NCBI GenBank assembly: GCA_030549495.1
Contig: JAUIRK010000919.1
Span: forward strand, 865,001-929,000
Length of the DNA stretch: 64,000 bases
Direction: 5' to 3'
From: Nectonema munidae
Lineage: Eukaryota > Nematomorpha > Nectonematoida > Nectonematidae
Shown here: positions 35,561 to 48,002 of the stretch, piece by piece
Position numbering within the stretch: position 1 is the stretch's first letter
Layout: the number at the start of each line of letters is the position of its first letter
Position numbers and translations under genes: made by a program
Notes under the pieces: model-generated
What the model was told of the DNA's origin: nothing
The model's input: the letters and a program-made list of their open reading frames with translations, nothing else
Databases searched by the model: none

Positions 35561-38079
35561 CGACTAGGATGTGGAAGAATGAAGTTGAAGAAATTCGCGA
35601 GATGAGAGTGTGATGGCATTAATCTGAACAGCCACAATCTCTCTCTAGTTTGCATAAATTAGTATGTAAATTTGCAACACTCAACTCTTGCCATATCTCT
35701 AACTTGAAGAGGACATTTCAAAATTTCCCAATTCCCTCTGGTGTTTGAATTTCTTGTTTTCTCAGATTTTTGACCTTTTTCCATTGCAAAGATTCAAACA
35801 AGCACTTTAAGAGATATGCTGTATCTCACTCGTGTCATTACAAAATGCCAACATTTTTTCATGGATACTGACTCTTTCTTTTAATTGGATAATTGATTAC
35901 TGCTATTGTTTTAACTAGTTAAAGTTATTATACCACAAAATCCATATCTATAGATAAGCAATAATGTTAGCCCATTGAAGGTCATGTCAATCCTTGTTTG
36001 CGGAACTTAAACAGCTAGAAACAAGTCTAGATTAGAAAGATTTATTTGCAAGTGCCTTTCTAAATTCGTCGGTATACTCTAGTCAAGCATATATTATATA
36101 GATGCTAGAGGAAATTTTGAATATTTTGAATATTTTAAAAATTCTAGCGTGAACTCATTAAATAATTTATTGCAAAACTGATAGTTTCATTTTTTTTTTA
36201 TGAAAATCAATAAAAGATGTTAAAAAATCAATCAAACTTGTCAATCAATGTCAAGTATATAAACTTTAAAATATATTCTACTTGCGCAATTTTTTATAAA
36301 TAACTTGTTTTAAAAATAACTTTTTTTAATTAACTCATTGATTCTTTCAAAAATAAAATACATCGTTAGAGTCATAGTTATTCCCGCCGTTTACTCGCGC
36401 TTACTTAAATCTTTTCACTTTGACATTCAGAACAATGGGCAGAATTCACATTGCGTCAACATCGTCACACGGCCATTGCAATGATTTGCTTTAATTAGAC
36501 ATTCGGATTCCTCTTGTCCGTGCCAGTTCTAAGTTAGCTGTTACACGACGATCGAAGCTTTGAAATACCTACCTGCAAAGAACTTACACCTGAACACCAT
36601 AAATGATATACGAACACCTTACATGCAAGAAACAACAGAGCATATAGCACTACCATTTCACAAAGTAGCACCCGCACCGTTCCGATTAGGACACCACAAG
36701 CGATGACAAGTTCAGTCCAAACTTGCGCAAAACTATGTTTCGTGCTAGAGCTTGAATGCCCGTAGAAACAATCCAGCCATTAAAACCAATCCTTTATCCG
36801 AAGTTATAAATACAATTTGCCGACGTTAGAGTCATGGTATAAAAACCTTCACTTTAGCGATAAGGCTTTTTGTTACGCATTCAGTTGTTTCAGTACTTGA
36901 ACATTGAAATCTGAAAATCATTTTAACCATCGGTTTCAATAACTTGTGAGAAGCAATTAGGAGGGATAAAGGTTTATTAAACATTGATTGAAATGAGTAA
37001 TGATCACTGTCCTTCTATGTCCCCATAGAAAATCGAAAACAAATAAAATCAACGTAATACGTTCGATTAATTCAATTTAAGATCCTGATCGCAGATATTT
37101 TGGTCAAAAAACACTTACTATTGGAAAATTTTATTACAGTATCATATATCTTTTCAAAATGTGAAATGCAATATTGCGGGGATAATAAAATTGTGTAAAA
37201 TTATCAAGCTCGTGTTACTTATAAACTCTACTTATTGCAAGAGTCTAATTTGTATTCACCATCGTATGAAGATTTTATGAGTTCTAGCTCAAAGCTATGC
37301 TTAGAGACGATACAGAAGAAGCGGGAATGTATTCAATCCTAATAGATAAATGTAAAAACAATAGCGGACTTGAATTATTAATTTCTTTTAGCTATGTTAA
37401 GCACTCTATCAAACATGGACAAAACTATAAAAAATCAAATCTATAAAAAATATATCGTTTTTTCACAAGGATGAGTGGAATTATCGCGTGTTAAACATAA
37501 AAAATATCGCATATGTTAAACTGAATTTGAACATGGAATCTATTTTTCGATAAATGTTCTTTCAAATTTTAGTAAATCTAGATATTATTTTACTAATAAC
37601 AACATTCAATATAGATTAAAATCTTAATTTAAAAATATATTCAGTTTAAAATCCACTTGGAAAATTAAATCAACGGAAAATACATCAACGACTTTAAGAA
37701 GGCATAATATAGTTTTAAACATTTCTTATTTTAATTTTTCTATGACAAACTTTGGAAATAATAAACATTTGCATGAGCACCAAGTATTTAAGGGAAGTAT
37801 TTGGGGTTTGTGTTGTGTTAGTGAATGTTGATAAAGAGATTAGTTAAAGTTTTACTAGTGAATTTTGATAAAAAGATTAGTGAAAGTTTTGCTAACCTGT
37901 TTCTATATAGCCTGCGTTTGCGTATTCTGTTTCTGAAAGAGAGAATCCTTTTTTCAGTTTTGTACTTCTAATCAACTATGAAAAGAATAAGAAATCATCA
38001 GAAACAATGAACAAAATTTATGATCGAAAATATTGAATTTGAGAATCATGAGAAAGTTTTTAGCACTAACTAACTGGGT
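35561..38079. other. No gene recognised; possible LINE 5' remnant
   Basis: Mostly AT-rich. The stretch 36370-36780 is richer in C and A and resembles the codon style of the LINE that becomes recognisable at 38080, so it may be its 5' end, but I see no motif. A 40-base unit is duplicated in tandem at about 37820-37894 (GATAAAGAGATTAGT / GATAAAAAGATTAGT). Confidence 0.3.
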
Positions 38080-39119
38080 AACTCAATTTAACTGCACGTC
38101 TCCAGATATCACTTTCTGTTCACCCGACATTGTTGCACCATCTGAAACATGGAAAGCATTAACAGACCTTTCCTCAGCAATTTAACTATCTATATCACCC
38201 TACGCACAACAGACGCACACACGCAATACTTTTAGCAAATACAAGCAAGCCGCTTGAAAATAGTTTAAAGAAACTAAAGAACCTCTTTTTCAAAGTCTGA
38301 ACAACATACCCATAACATGAGAAAACATATTAAATGAAATAACCACAATTTAAACAACATGATTACACTAGCAGAAAATAAATATATTCCCGAAGAAAAA
38401 AGGAAACACTATAACGCGAACTTCACTTCCGACATAAACAAACTCATAAAGAAACGTGATTATTTGCGTGACACCCCCACCCCTCACACACATACAACAG
38501 AAAGCATAGACTCATTGAAGAGGCAAATTAATGAGATGTTTATAATAAAGCAAACTGAAAACTTCAAGACTTTCGTTTTAATTTTAAACCATGGAACGGT
38601 TCATTCTGGAAAAAACCAGTTGAGAATATCACAAGTCTGTAATGATTGGAATGAAATAGTGAAGAGATTGCAAATGGACAAAATGTGTAAAATATTTGTT
38701 TCTCATAAACGTAAATTATAAGATATGCTAAAGATTCAACAATATTGCATAGCTATATCTCAGTATGACAACATATACAATATATTAACCCTATCAGTGA
38801 CGGGGAGGGGGTATTTTAGCCCGCCCCCAACTAAAATTTTTCTTGTACCAAATTGGCTACATCTTTTGCTACCATACCTCGTGACATTTCCTAAAATTGA
38901 TAGCTTCATCTTTTGATACCATTTTCATTGCAGTTGAATGACCATTTCATGCCTAAATCTGTCAATCAAAATCAAAAGTTAAACTTTTTCAGCAAAATTC
39001 TGACAGTATCTCTAGTTAAGCTTACTTTGGTTCTATATTATATACTCGTTTGAAAATTTATATATATATACAGTTTTGAACACATAACACTTTATAGTTT
39101 AAATTTTTTTAAAATAATG

Positions 39120-39650
39120 GTTACTTTTGGGAAAATGTCAATCAAAATTTTGATTGATGAAAAATATATCTAATAAAATATACCTTCAAATTTTACATGA
39201 AATATATTTTTTTATATCAAATCGGGCATGCTGATTTCATTTTTGGGCTTATTTTTGGAATTTAGAAATTTAAAATACCTATAAGTGTGTAACAAACTTG
39301 CAAATTACTTCTAAAATCTGTCTCTGAAAACATTCATTCAAATTTTACATGAAATAAACGCATTTTCATATCAAAACAACAATGTCAATTTTTTGCATTT
39401 GGATTCAAAATTATCAATAAGTGTAAAATAAATTTGTGGTTCACTTCTAAAAATTGTTCCCAAAAACAAAATTTGCCATTTACATCTAAATTCTGACTAC
39501 GAGTACATTCATTCAAATTTTAAATGAAATACACACATTTTTATAACAAATCAACAATGAAAATTCCAATGATAGATTGTTTTTGGATTTAGAATTTGAA
39601 AATACTTGTAAGCGTGAATCAAATTTGCAAATCAGGTGTTTTACACATAT
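39120..39650. repeat. Diverged tandem repeats of about 170 bases
   Basis: The phrase ATTCAAATTTTACATGAAAT followed by a CATTTT...ATCAA block and GGATT...AGAATTT recurs about three times with many changes. It lies within the TTAA element and is non-coding. Confidence 0.55.
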
Positions 39651-40844
39651 GTACCCATTTTCAAGTAGACTGAATCCAACAGTGATGTTTATTTTTTTTA
39701 TAAAAATTCATTATACCTGTCAAAAAATTATTGACATATGACACTTCAACTGAAATAAAGGGCTTCATGATTAAATAGTTATACGTTGCTATATATGTAA
39801 TTTATTTTGTCACAGAACAAATAGAATTATAAGTAGGCAAAACAAAATTGCAAAAAATGAAAATATAACTGAAAATGATATAGAACTAAAAACGGGATTT
39901 TATACCGAATTCAATGAGGTGATTTTTTTTAATGAGATTAATTAAATACAAAACGAGGACTCTGTAGACTCTAGAAGCATATTTTGATGCGCATGATTTT
40001 ATTTGAAGGAAAAAAACAGTTCGTTTATACCATTCACTCTACAATATCTCGAAACAAGCTGAATCGGTCAATTTAAATAGGTTTCGTGTTTGACCATTTT
40101 GAGAAAGTTTTATACGAAACAATATACAAATGAACGAAGATAATAAAGTTGAAACATAATTTATTTATAATAAAAATTTGATCGTTTTTTATATCTAATC
40201 ATTTGGTTGTCATATCGTTTCTCTAAAATGAAAAATATTTTCACATGAGTTTTCTGCATAAAATTTGCTATTTTATTTAATAATTGCTGGCAGTATTTAA
40301 AAAAAGTGAATGATCTCCTTTATTAAAAACTGTCAAGGATAATAAAGATAGTTTAAAAAAAGAGAGAAAAACTTTATTCTCAATATATACATCGTTACCT
40401 TGGCAAAACTTGGGTGGCATTTTCTAAAGAAGAGGAAGCCTACTTTATATATACAAATGTAAGAAAGTTTGAAAAGTTATAACTTCATTCCTCCGAAATA
40501 GAAACTTACCAAATCTTGCATATCTGTATGCACAATGCACATATAATGGAATATTCAAAGTTTGAAAAAATTAGAAAAAATTATACATAATATTTAAAAA
40601 ACATGATGTAATCATGCAAACTCCAGTTGAAATATAATTCACAGCCTAATTTTCATTCTATAGTCTAAAAATGAAATAAAAATTTTTTGAACATAAATAT
40701 ATGAATCAATTTTATAGTATAATGATGAGTATAAAAATTAATATTCGTGCCTCATTGGAAATTTTGATTTTTAAAAAAGTCACAAATTAATCAAAAATGT
40801 TTAAAATAAACTTTTTATAACTACTTAAATAAAGAGTAAATTTT

Positions 40845-41330
40845 TTCAGTTGGGCTGTCATATGTCAATCAATTTTTTGACAAGGTTTGATTGATTTTTT
40901 TTTAAATAAACGTGACCATTGTATTTGGCATACATGAAAACGGGTGTATATAAATAGAAACTTTGTATAACCATTTAAACTAAAAGGTTCTTTTTTAAGT
41001 TGAGCTGTCATATATCAATCAATTTTTGACAAGTGTGATTGATTTTTTATAAAATAAACGTGACCATCGTATTCAGCATACATGAAAACGGGTGTATATA
41101 AATAGTAAAGATTTCTTTTTTAGTTGAGCTGTCATATATCAATCAATTTTTGACAGTTTTGGTTCATTTTTTTTTAAATAAACGTGACCATTGTGTTCAG
41201 CACACTTGAAGTAATATGTGTAAAAAAAATTTGTATACCCATTTAAACTAAAAGTATCTTTTTTTTGTCAATATCAATCACTTTTTGACAAGTTTTATTG
41301 ATTTTTATAAAAAAATAAATGTCACGATCA
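40845..41330. repeat. Tandem repeats of about 120-130 bases
   Basis: About four units, each with GAGCTGTCATATATCAATCA, then TTGACA, AAATAAACGTGACCAT and CATGAAAACGGGTGTATATA. The repeats are better preserved than the 39-kb set and fill the right part of the TTAA element. Confidence 0.75.
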
Positions 41331-42449
41331 TATTCGCAACTAATCATTTAGTAGGTTCACGCGAAAATTTTGTAAAAATTTGCAATAATTTAAGAAAAAC
41401 CGAGGGGGGATAGCCCCCCCCCCCCCTTATCACTTAGGAAATGAAAATAGGCGTAACTAATAGGGTTAAAACACCTTGATCCTGATGGCATTCAAACACT
41501 CACAAACATAGCCAACTTCTCATCCGCACACATAATACTTCACATTTGAAAAATCGAAAAAATCATCACACTTACCAAAATAAAAAAGCTCCTACAGAAT
41601 CATCATCATTCGGACCTCTAACTTTATTCTTATCACCTTCCAAGGTTGTTTAACGTCTGCTTTTGAAAAAAATTACACCACGCATTCCATTATCATCAAC
41701 CCAGAACGGCTTTATTTTCAAAACGCTCAACCACTACATTACGTACAAACTTTACACAGAAAGTAAACGAGCGCATTTTAACCAACATGTCCACCGCACA
41801 GAACATAACTGGCTACAATTTAAATAAAGACTAAACACTGGCTTGCCTACTACCAATCAGACAGACAATCAAGACTACAATGGTTTGTCATCCATAACAA
41901 AAAACTTCAGTGACGGTCTTCCACAAGACCTAACACTTTTCGCCTACATTTATATCTCATCATATGTCGACGATTTATCAATCATGACAATAATTCACAT
42001 CAATGCAAACACCTTACCACTCAAGCACAATCCTATATAGCGTAACTCGAAAACTGGCTAAAACCCAACAGACTCGAAGTATCGCCAACCAAGTCCACTA
42101 GAACGCTGCTAACCAACCGCAATAAAGAAAATCAGTTCACACCAACAACTACACTAAATAATTCCCAAAAACACACAAACAAAAAACTCACATGAAAAAT
42201 CATTGAAAATTCAATGCCTTCCATGCATCTGATGATTTTTTATTATTTTATTCAAATTAGGACTTATTTTTGTACATTTACGTTTTAACCCTTTCGTGAC
42301 CAGCCAATGAAGCTTTTGATTTAATGTCATTTTGTAAGTCAATCATTTATTTCTCCTTGATTTTTATAATTAATTTCTTGGACATCAAACTTGAAAGGAT
42401 CAAAACACCACTCAAGAACTTTAACGCCAATCAAGTCTTTGAAACGTTG

Positions 42450-43740
42450 CTCCATATCGCATTTTAATGAATTTATGTGATCAAAGTATACTTTTATAAC
42501 ATCATCATCGATTTTTATGCCTTCTTTAAAAATAGAATTAAGATTCAGAGACTGATGAAAGTCAGGGCGGCGTAAACTTGAAGCAAATATCTCTAATTTG
42601 TTAATGAACGCAACAATAATTCTCTTAGCTTTTATTATGCTTGAAGATCTTCCTTTAAGTTTGAGGTTAATAAATTTTCAAAAAATATCATCCAGATAAG
42701 CCATATCGTTTTTAATTGAACATGTTTATTATCCTCATCTTAGAAAAATTCTAAAATGCTCTTATAAAGTTCAAAAAATCATTGGTGACAGTTTCCTTCC
42801 AAGAGCAACTTCTGTGTGCATTAAAAGAGAGCTAAACTATTCTTCATTTTCCTAACAAAGATTTTTAAAAAGTTGTCTTTATTTTATTAATTCTTTTTAT
42901 AACAATTTGTAAAGATTTGAAAAAGTTTGGTGACATCGTTTTACCGACGAGATGTTGACACAATGAACTGTTAAAATTTCTGGACAAGTTTTTTTCAAAT
43001 TGGCTAAAAAAACCCTTGTATCGGCCAAACATTGACTGTGCGCCGTCTGTTGCACACGCTAAAATATTTTTCAATCAAATGCTTTTTTAAGAAAAAAGTT
43101 TTCTACAACCTTGGAAATTGTTGAACCCTTTGTATCACTATCCAGAGACAAATTCCTCTGTAAATTAACTGATCACATAACGTAGTTTCTACATTTTTTG
43201 ACATTTCATTAATTCTTGCCAATACTGCGTTGTTACTCAACGCAACAAATGAAAGTAAATTATTATCACCTGAACCAATCATCGTGCCAACAAATTCTTT
43301 GATCTTGGTAGTACCAAATTTTCTCCAATATTATGTGCTTTCGCAATTAGTAGAGAAATTTTGTATGGTGTAAAAGACCCGTTTCAAGATTATTTGAACT
43401 GTTAGAAATATTTATACTTAACCATTATTTTTTATGCTTTTCCTTCAAGTTTTTGAAATACAGTTCATCTTTCTTAACTTTGTCAGATGAATCTTTTTCA
43501 AATGGTTACTTTACCGGCAGGGCTTCATCGAAAAATGATTTCCCACAAAACATGAATGTATCATTACTAGGACATTAAATAAAACCAAATTTCGAATAAT
43601 CTGAGGAATATTGACGCCATTTTCTCTTTTCAGACAATCACAACCGTAGCTATTTAGCATGGATCTTCGAAAACAAAAATATCCCAATATCCTTTCTAAC
43701 ACAGAAGGAAAGAATTTGTGATATAATGAAAGTTCATCAT
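42450..43740 (-). pseudogene. hAT transposase, ZBED5/SCAND3-like, decayed
   Basis: Reading on the minus strand: an N-terminal part near 43700-43510; then a block near 43250 reading FVALSNNAVLARINEMSKN, corresponding to the family's I-P-L-S-x-x-T-V-x-R-R-I; then ILACATDGAQSMFGRYKGF at 43070 (the T-D-G-A-x-x-M block around a catalytic aspartate); and QHLVGKTMSPNFFKSLQIV with IKRINKIKTT, the conserved H-x-x-x-x-K-x-L region. Downstream frames are too broken to follow. Several stops and frame breaks make it a pseudogene. This type of transposase has been domesticated in vertebrates, but nothing suggests that here. Confidence 0.75.
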
Positions 43741-43979
43741 CACATGGTTGTATTCAAGAGCTCGTACAATTCATTCCCACTAATGATGTGAGTGTGTGCC
43801 TATGTCAAGTTCGCATATTTACGTAAGAGTGTGTCTTGTTTTATCAGCGTGTGTCAATCTTATTAATGCATCATTATGATTGGGTAAATAGAGAAGATAT
43901 GTATATGATCAAATGCAAAAGAATAAAAACTTAACTGTAAATTATATATCAAAAATATATAAAATTTATGAGACAAATC

Positions 43980-44172
43980 TCGTCGAACGCCCCCCCCCCC
44001 CTCTCTTAGTGCCCCCTTTAGATTAAACGCCAAAATAAAATTTATAAACACCCCGGGTTTTGGATTTAGAGTTAAGGGTTGCATGAACATGTATATATAA
44101 ATTCAGTCATCCCCCCCCCCCCGCCAACTTCTCTTCTGCTTCTCCAACTTCCAATTTCTGGCTACGCCACTG
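43980..44172. repeat. MITE end with paired C tracts
   Basis: C12 tracts at 43990-44001 and 44111-44122 and a terminal GGCTACGCCACTG ending at 44172, the inverse of CAGTGGCGTAGCC, mark the right end of another hAT-type MITE inside the larger hAT element. The left end is not found. Confidence 0.45.
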
Positions 44173-44532
44173 CCCAGGGGCGATAACGCTCGAGTTGGAA
44201 ACCCCTGCTCTAAAGCAACATCTTAGCATGCAAGACAGCTAATTCCTTGCCTCAGTAACAAACCATTGTGAGTTCTCGCAACCACCTCAAACAGTCAAAC
44301 ACCACTCTCCTACAGTCAAGCAATTAAAGAACCACCCTCATCGATATTACTCTAAAATTCTAAAATCAATATCCCAAACAGTAAACATAGCAGGATTCAA
44401 AAAACACATTCACACGCACTTAACTAAACAAGCTCTTCTCAATCTTCCTTGCAACAAAATTCTGGACACTCTACCTCATGAAATAAAGAGCGAAGAAGCA
44501 ACAGCGTTTCAACAATGCAACACATACAGATT

Positions 44533-46627
44533 AGGGCAGGTCGATTTTTCACAAAAGTTCTATTTAAATTTTTGGACAAGTTTAGATAGTTTCTAAACAT
44601 ATAATGAAAATCATGAGAGATTTGAAAGCTGAATCTTTTAAAAAAAATTAAAGGAAATTGTTTTCAATTTCATTTGGTTTTTTAATTTTCAAAAATTAAA
44701 AAGTCTATTTAATACGAGTATAATGGAAAAAAATCATAAAATATTTTTATGTGTTGAAAAATTAGATATTTAATTTTTCATAATATTGTTCATAATATCC
44801 TTTAGAAATAAAATCAGATCTTAGTTTTATGATAATAATTTATTTGGTAAGTATATGCTTGTGTCTTGACTCAAATCCAAATATGAGGTTTTCATGCAAT
44901 TAGTGGGATAAGCGCCTCTTGTCCATAAGTACATTATTCTAACAACCTGGAATGATTAATTGGTCCAACTTTGCAGGCAGCAAATCTTTCTTCCACATGT
45001 ACTCATGAAATTCCCAAAGCATACTCAAGTAAAAGACCTTGGCCAGAGCTCAAAACTTTCAGAATTTCTTCTTAAAAATGTATATTATCCAACTCTTCAG
45101 CTATTCTAGAAAATACAATTTGTGGTAGTGCTTGAATGTCTTTCTGACAAAGCTTCCCTAATAGTCATGAAAATATTGCCGTGTTTTCCCATCAAAATAT
45201 TCTAATATTGATCTAAAAGGAAGTTGATGCAGAAAACAGCCAATTGTATGTATTTTGTGTCGAACTATTTGTTCAAGTATGGCAACAAGACACTTTTTCA
45301 TCTTGTGCTATCAAGAAGTATTGCTCTGAAACATAAATCGCTGTTGAAGTCAACAGAGAAGTCTAATTTGGTAAGGTAGCTTCTTCCAGTTGATCTTTTA
45401 ATTGCAATATTCCTGTGTGTTAAGTAACTTCCCTTGTTCTCCTTCTTCCACGGTTAAGGTTAAATAATGTTCAGTTTTTTTTCTTTTTTAATTACTATTT
45501 CTCCATTTGGATTCTGAACTTCCCATGTATGACAAATATTCATTATCTCTCCTTCCATCAACTCAAATGCATATTAAACTTTCAAATCGGCTTCATGCTT
45601 TTCCAGTTTTTTAATTTTATCCTTCCCTGTCTATTTTATATTTATCAAGTAAAATTTGATTAACATTAACACTTTTATCAAGAAGATTCATTGTTTGCAA
45701 ATCAAGGAAACAATGCCTTAGCAAGACACGAATATCTATTCTTATGGCCTTTTATGGCAAACCTATGTGTCTTTAAAACGCTAGAAAGCTGGGAGTTTTC
45801 TATTTGGTGAAAAGTTTATATCGTTGAGATCAGAATCTTTTTCTTCCAAGATATCATCATGAAAGGATTGTCACAAGTATGATCAAATGAAGTCTCTTTA
45901 ACCGCTTCATTTAGAGCTGAAACTGATGGCTTTCAGCTTTATTTTTTTATCATGCTTTTTGGCAGCGTTTCTATCAAGAGCTGCTAGCTAATAATAACCT
46001 CTACTATGAATTTTTGCTCTTTGATCTTTCAAATACACTCTTTCTTCAACCGAAACTTTATTTTGGGGGGACAAGTACAAACTATATGTTTTTTGATATA
46101 GTTTTCAGCTTTGCACTTTACTGCATTAGCATTACAAAAACAAATTGGTAACTTACAAATACATACAGAAATATTAATTTTTCTTCTAAAATTTGTTCTT
46201 GTTTTATTGTAGGTGACTTTCTAGAGATATTTTTAGCTTCTTTAAAACAACACAGTATTCACCGTATAAAGGACGTCGAGGGTTGATTAAATTCCAAATA
46301 TTGATTTCTTTGACATTCGAACTGTATTGTATTACTTTTCTTGTTTAACGGAGAAGTTTTTCCACAAAACTGTTTTAAATTACGCTTTCTAGTGAAAGGA
46401 AAAACTTTTTTTTGACCATTTTTCAACTGATATAAGTTTAAAATGAAATAAAAAATGTGAGGAAAACTTAAAAAAAAAACACAAGTCAAAAAAAAAATCA
46501 AATTAAATATAATTTTCTCAAAAAGTTAGTGAATATTTTGACATAAAAACTTGTAAGCGATTTATTTATATAATATTTCACTCATCTAGACTTGTCCAAA
46601 GTGACAGATGCATAATCGACCTACCCT
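44533..46627 (-). mobile_element. Unclassified DNA transposon with long inverted repeats
   Basis: The left end is AGGGCAGGTCGATT and the right end is the inverse of AGGGTAGGTCGATT. Correspondence continues inward to TTGGACAAGTTTAGAT versus TTGGACAAGTCTAGAT, so the repeat is roughly 50-60 bases. The interior carries a decayed minus-strand gene of a family I know only as an uncharacterised, high-copy protein in invertebrate genomes. The target site duplication is unclear. It interrupts the LINE just after its CNTYRL motif. Confidence 0.65.
45060..45420 (-). pseudogene. Decayed gene of an unclassified transposon family
   Basis: Minus-strand frames read NIAIKRSTGRSYLTKLDFSV followed by FNSDLCFRAILLDSTR, then after a frame break QIVRHKIHTIGCFLHQ, LPFRSILEYFDGKT, and after more breaks KDIQALPQIVFSRIAEELDN. 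The chain H-T-I-G-x-F-L-H-Q-x-x-L-P-F-R-x-I-x-x-x-x-D-G-K-T recalls, from memory, a protein repeated in cnidarian and arthropod genomes with W-x-x-C-x-L-H-x-N-E-L-P-L-R-H and L-D-G. I know of no assigned superfamily. Many breaks; not functional. Confidence 0.45.
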
Positions 46628-46840
46628 CTCTGTTACACAAACTCTCACTTAGTTTAACACCTCATTGAAGACTGCTCCACCTAGCTTCAATAAGACAACG
46701 AAACAAAATCGCCAGCGTCAAGCAGCTTTGGAAAGAACCGGCAAACGCGGTCTCTTACCAACGTGGTGCGTGCTTTCTAGCAAGACAGAGCACGGGAAAA
46801 ACAACAACAACTGAGCAACTCACTTTCAGCAACTAACGTA

Positions 46841-47532
46841 TAAATCAAATTTGCAAAATGTGTTTATACGCTAAGATTAGTATACATAAAATAGTGAAAT
46901 TTTAAGATTTATAGTTCTGGATGAATTTCGTGTTCCCACAACTAACACAAGCTTATTATATAATCTCTTTATTTGTAATCTCAACCTTATTTAAAAGCAA
47001 ATATATTAGACGTAAATTTAAAACAAACCCGAAAATACGTATATATGCCATCGCAAAGATTTGAGTATATGTATTTAGTTATTTAGTTAAATAGAAAGTT
47101 CTTTAACTAGTTAATAAAGCATTTAATGAGTTAGTTAAGTCTTCAAGAAATGGTTGATAAAATATTATTTAAAAATAAATATAAAATAATAACGATAAGT
47201 TAGCTTGTTTGAAGTTAATTTGAAGATGTATTTGTTGTGTTCGTTGATTTGAATGATTATATATGGTTAGATGGTGAATAACATACTTGTTAAGAAGTAT
47301 AATATTCAATTTTTTCAATTCTACTTTTTCAGGTTGAAATACATTTTTGGTGGTTTTTTTAATTTTTTGAACCTGTAAGTCAATTAGCCAGTAAATTAGC
47401 AATTGGGTAGCAGTAAAGAAATTGATACATCAAGGTTATAAGTTCGAGACATTTATATCTCTTCAAGTAAATTTTTCAAGAATATATTAGTCAAAATTTG
47501 AAAAGAACTAAAGGATAGCGTAGAAATATTAC
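46841..47532. other. No gene recognised
   Basis: AT-rich intron sequence between the LINE remnant and the C1 exons. Confidence 0.4.
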
Positions 47533-47615
47533 CCGTCTTGAGCATTTTCCGATTTTGTCTTTGCATTTTTCGTGGACATAGAGTTTACATGCTTTGCATT
47601 TTAAACCATTAGGGT
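47533..47615 (-). CDS. Stac: Stac-like gene, second half of the C1 domain
   Basis: 83 bases, acceptor TTTGCTTAG/ACCC, donor AGACGG/GTAATA. It reads NPNGLKCKACKLYVHEKCKD then KIGKCSRR. Together with the preceding exon it completes a C1 (cysteine-rich, phorbol-ester-type) zinc domain: H...C-x2-C-x11-C-x2-C-x4-H-x2-C-x6-C. The phrase GLKCKACKLYVHEKC is very close to the human STAC GLRCKACKMSIHHKC (from memory), more so than to PKC or Raf C1 domains. In STAC proteins this domain contributes to binding the voltage-gated calcium channel. The first Asn codon is completed across the splice junction, and the exon leaves in phase 0. Confidence 0.85.
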
Positions 47616-47750
47616 CTAAGCAAATAAGGAGGATTGATTGAACATAAGAGATTGAAATCGATGATAATACAGGTGGTGACAATGATGTGTGTGGGTGATA
47701 ATGATGGGGATGATGATAATTCAGATGATGATGAAGGATAAAGAAACTAC

Positions 47751-47875
47751 TTGTAATAAAAATCTTGCAATAATGGCAGGGAAGATTTGATGAATTTTTG
47801 GCGTCAAAATTTTCAAACTGATGAGCTTCTAGAACTTTCATAAAAGCTTCTTTATTCACCATCTTCGCGTCTATT
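47751..47875 (-). CDS. Stac: Stac-like gene, first half of the C1 domain
   Basis: 125 bases, acceptor ACTTTTTTTAAG/AATAGACG, donor ATTACAA/GTAGTT. It reads IDAKMVNKEAFMKVLEAHQF then ENFDAKNSSNLPCHYCKIFI. The first zinc-ligand set (H, then C-x2-C) is here, with 14 residues between H and the first C (12 is canonical, longer spacings occur). The 135-base intron to the next exon splits the domain between its two cysteine pairs. An ATG at 47862 in good context could start a shorter form, but the upstream phase match to the 51-kb exon (AA plus A giving Lys) favours an internal exon. Confidence 0.8.
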
Positions 47876-48002
47876 CTTAAAAAAGTAAAAAATATAGCAC
47901 GAGATTATGAAATATCAAGGTACCAATCCTCAAACTTTAAAAAGGTACAATATAAAATATGGTGGTTTGTGTAATCAACTAAAAAGAGGCTCACCCTAAC
48001 CC

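Larger units (their letters stand above)
38789..41465. mobile_element. 2.7-kb non-autonomous piggyBac-type element
   Basis: TTAA at 38785-38788 and at 41466-41469 flank ends that read CCCTATCAGTGACG and the inverse of CCCTATTAGTTACG. TTAA duplication with CCC-start is characteristic of piggyBac. Blocks of G and C runs lie inside both ends. No transposase is present. The interior is two sets of diverged tandem repeats. Related fragments lie at 1577 and 7640. The target is inside a LINE. Confidence 0.8.
42240..44213 (-). mobile_element. hAT element, ZBED5/SCAND3-like, decayed
   Basis: The right boundary reads GGAAACCCCTG at 44213, the inverse of CAGGGGTTTCC, a common hAT start. The left end is not recognisable. 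The interior carries a decayed minus-strand hAT transposase. A separate MITE end is nested near 43980-44172. The element interrupts a LINE. Confidence 0.65.
38080..46840 (+). mobile_element. Single LINE copy split by three later transposon insertions
   Basis: Four plus-strand pieces share a C- and A-rich style and follow LINE order. 38080-38784: end of the endonuclease (SRYHFLFTRHCC) and the linker (KYIPEEKRKHYN, INKLIKKRDYLRDTP, LKRQINEMF). 41470-42200: reverse transcriptase start (KHLDPDGIQTLTNIANF), with later YVDDLSI as the catalytic box. 44214-44532: C-terminal part (RYYSKILKSI, TLPHEIKSEEATAFQQCNTY). 46628-46840: last part (ASIRQRNKIASVKQLWKEP style). Intervening DNA is a TTAA element, a hAT element and an unclassified inverted-repeat element. 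The LINE has further frame breaks of its own. Across the first insertion, removing the element plus one TTAA restores an unbroken frame. Confidence 0.7.
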
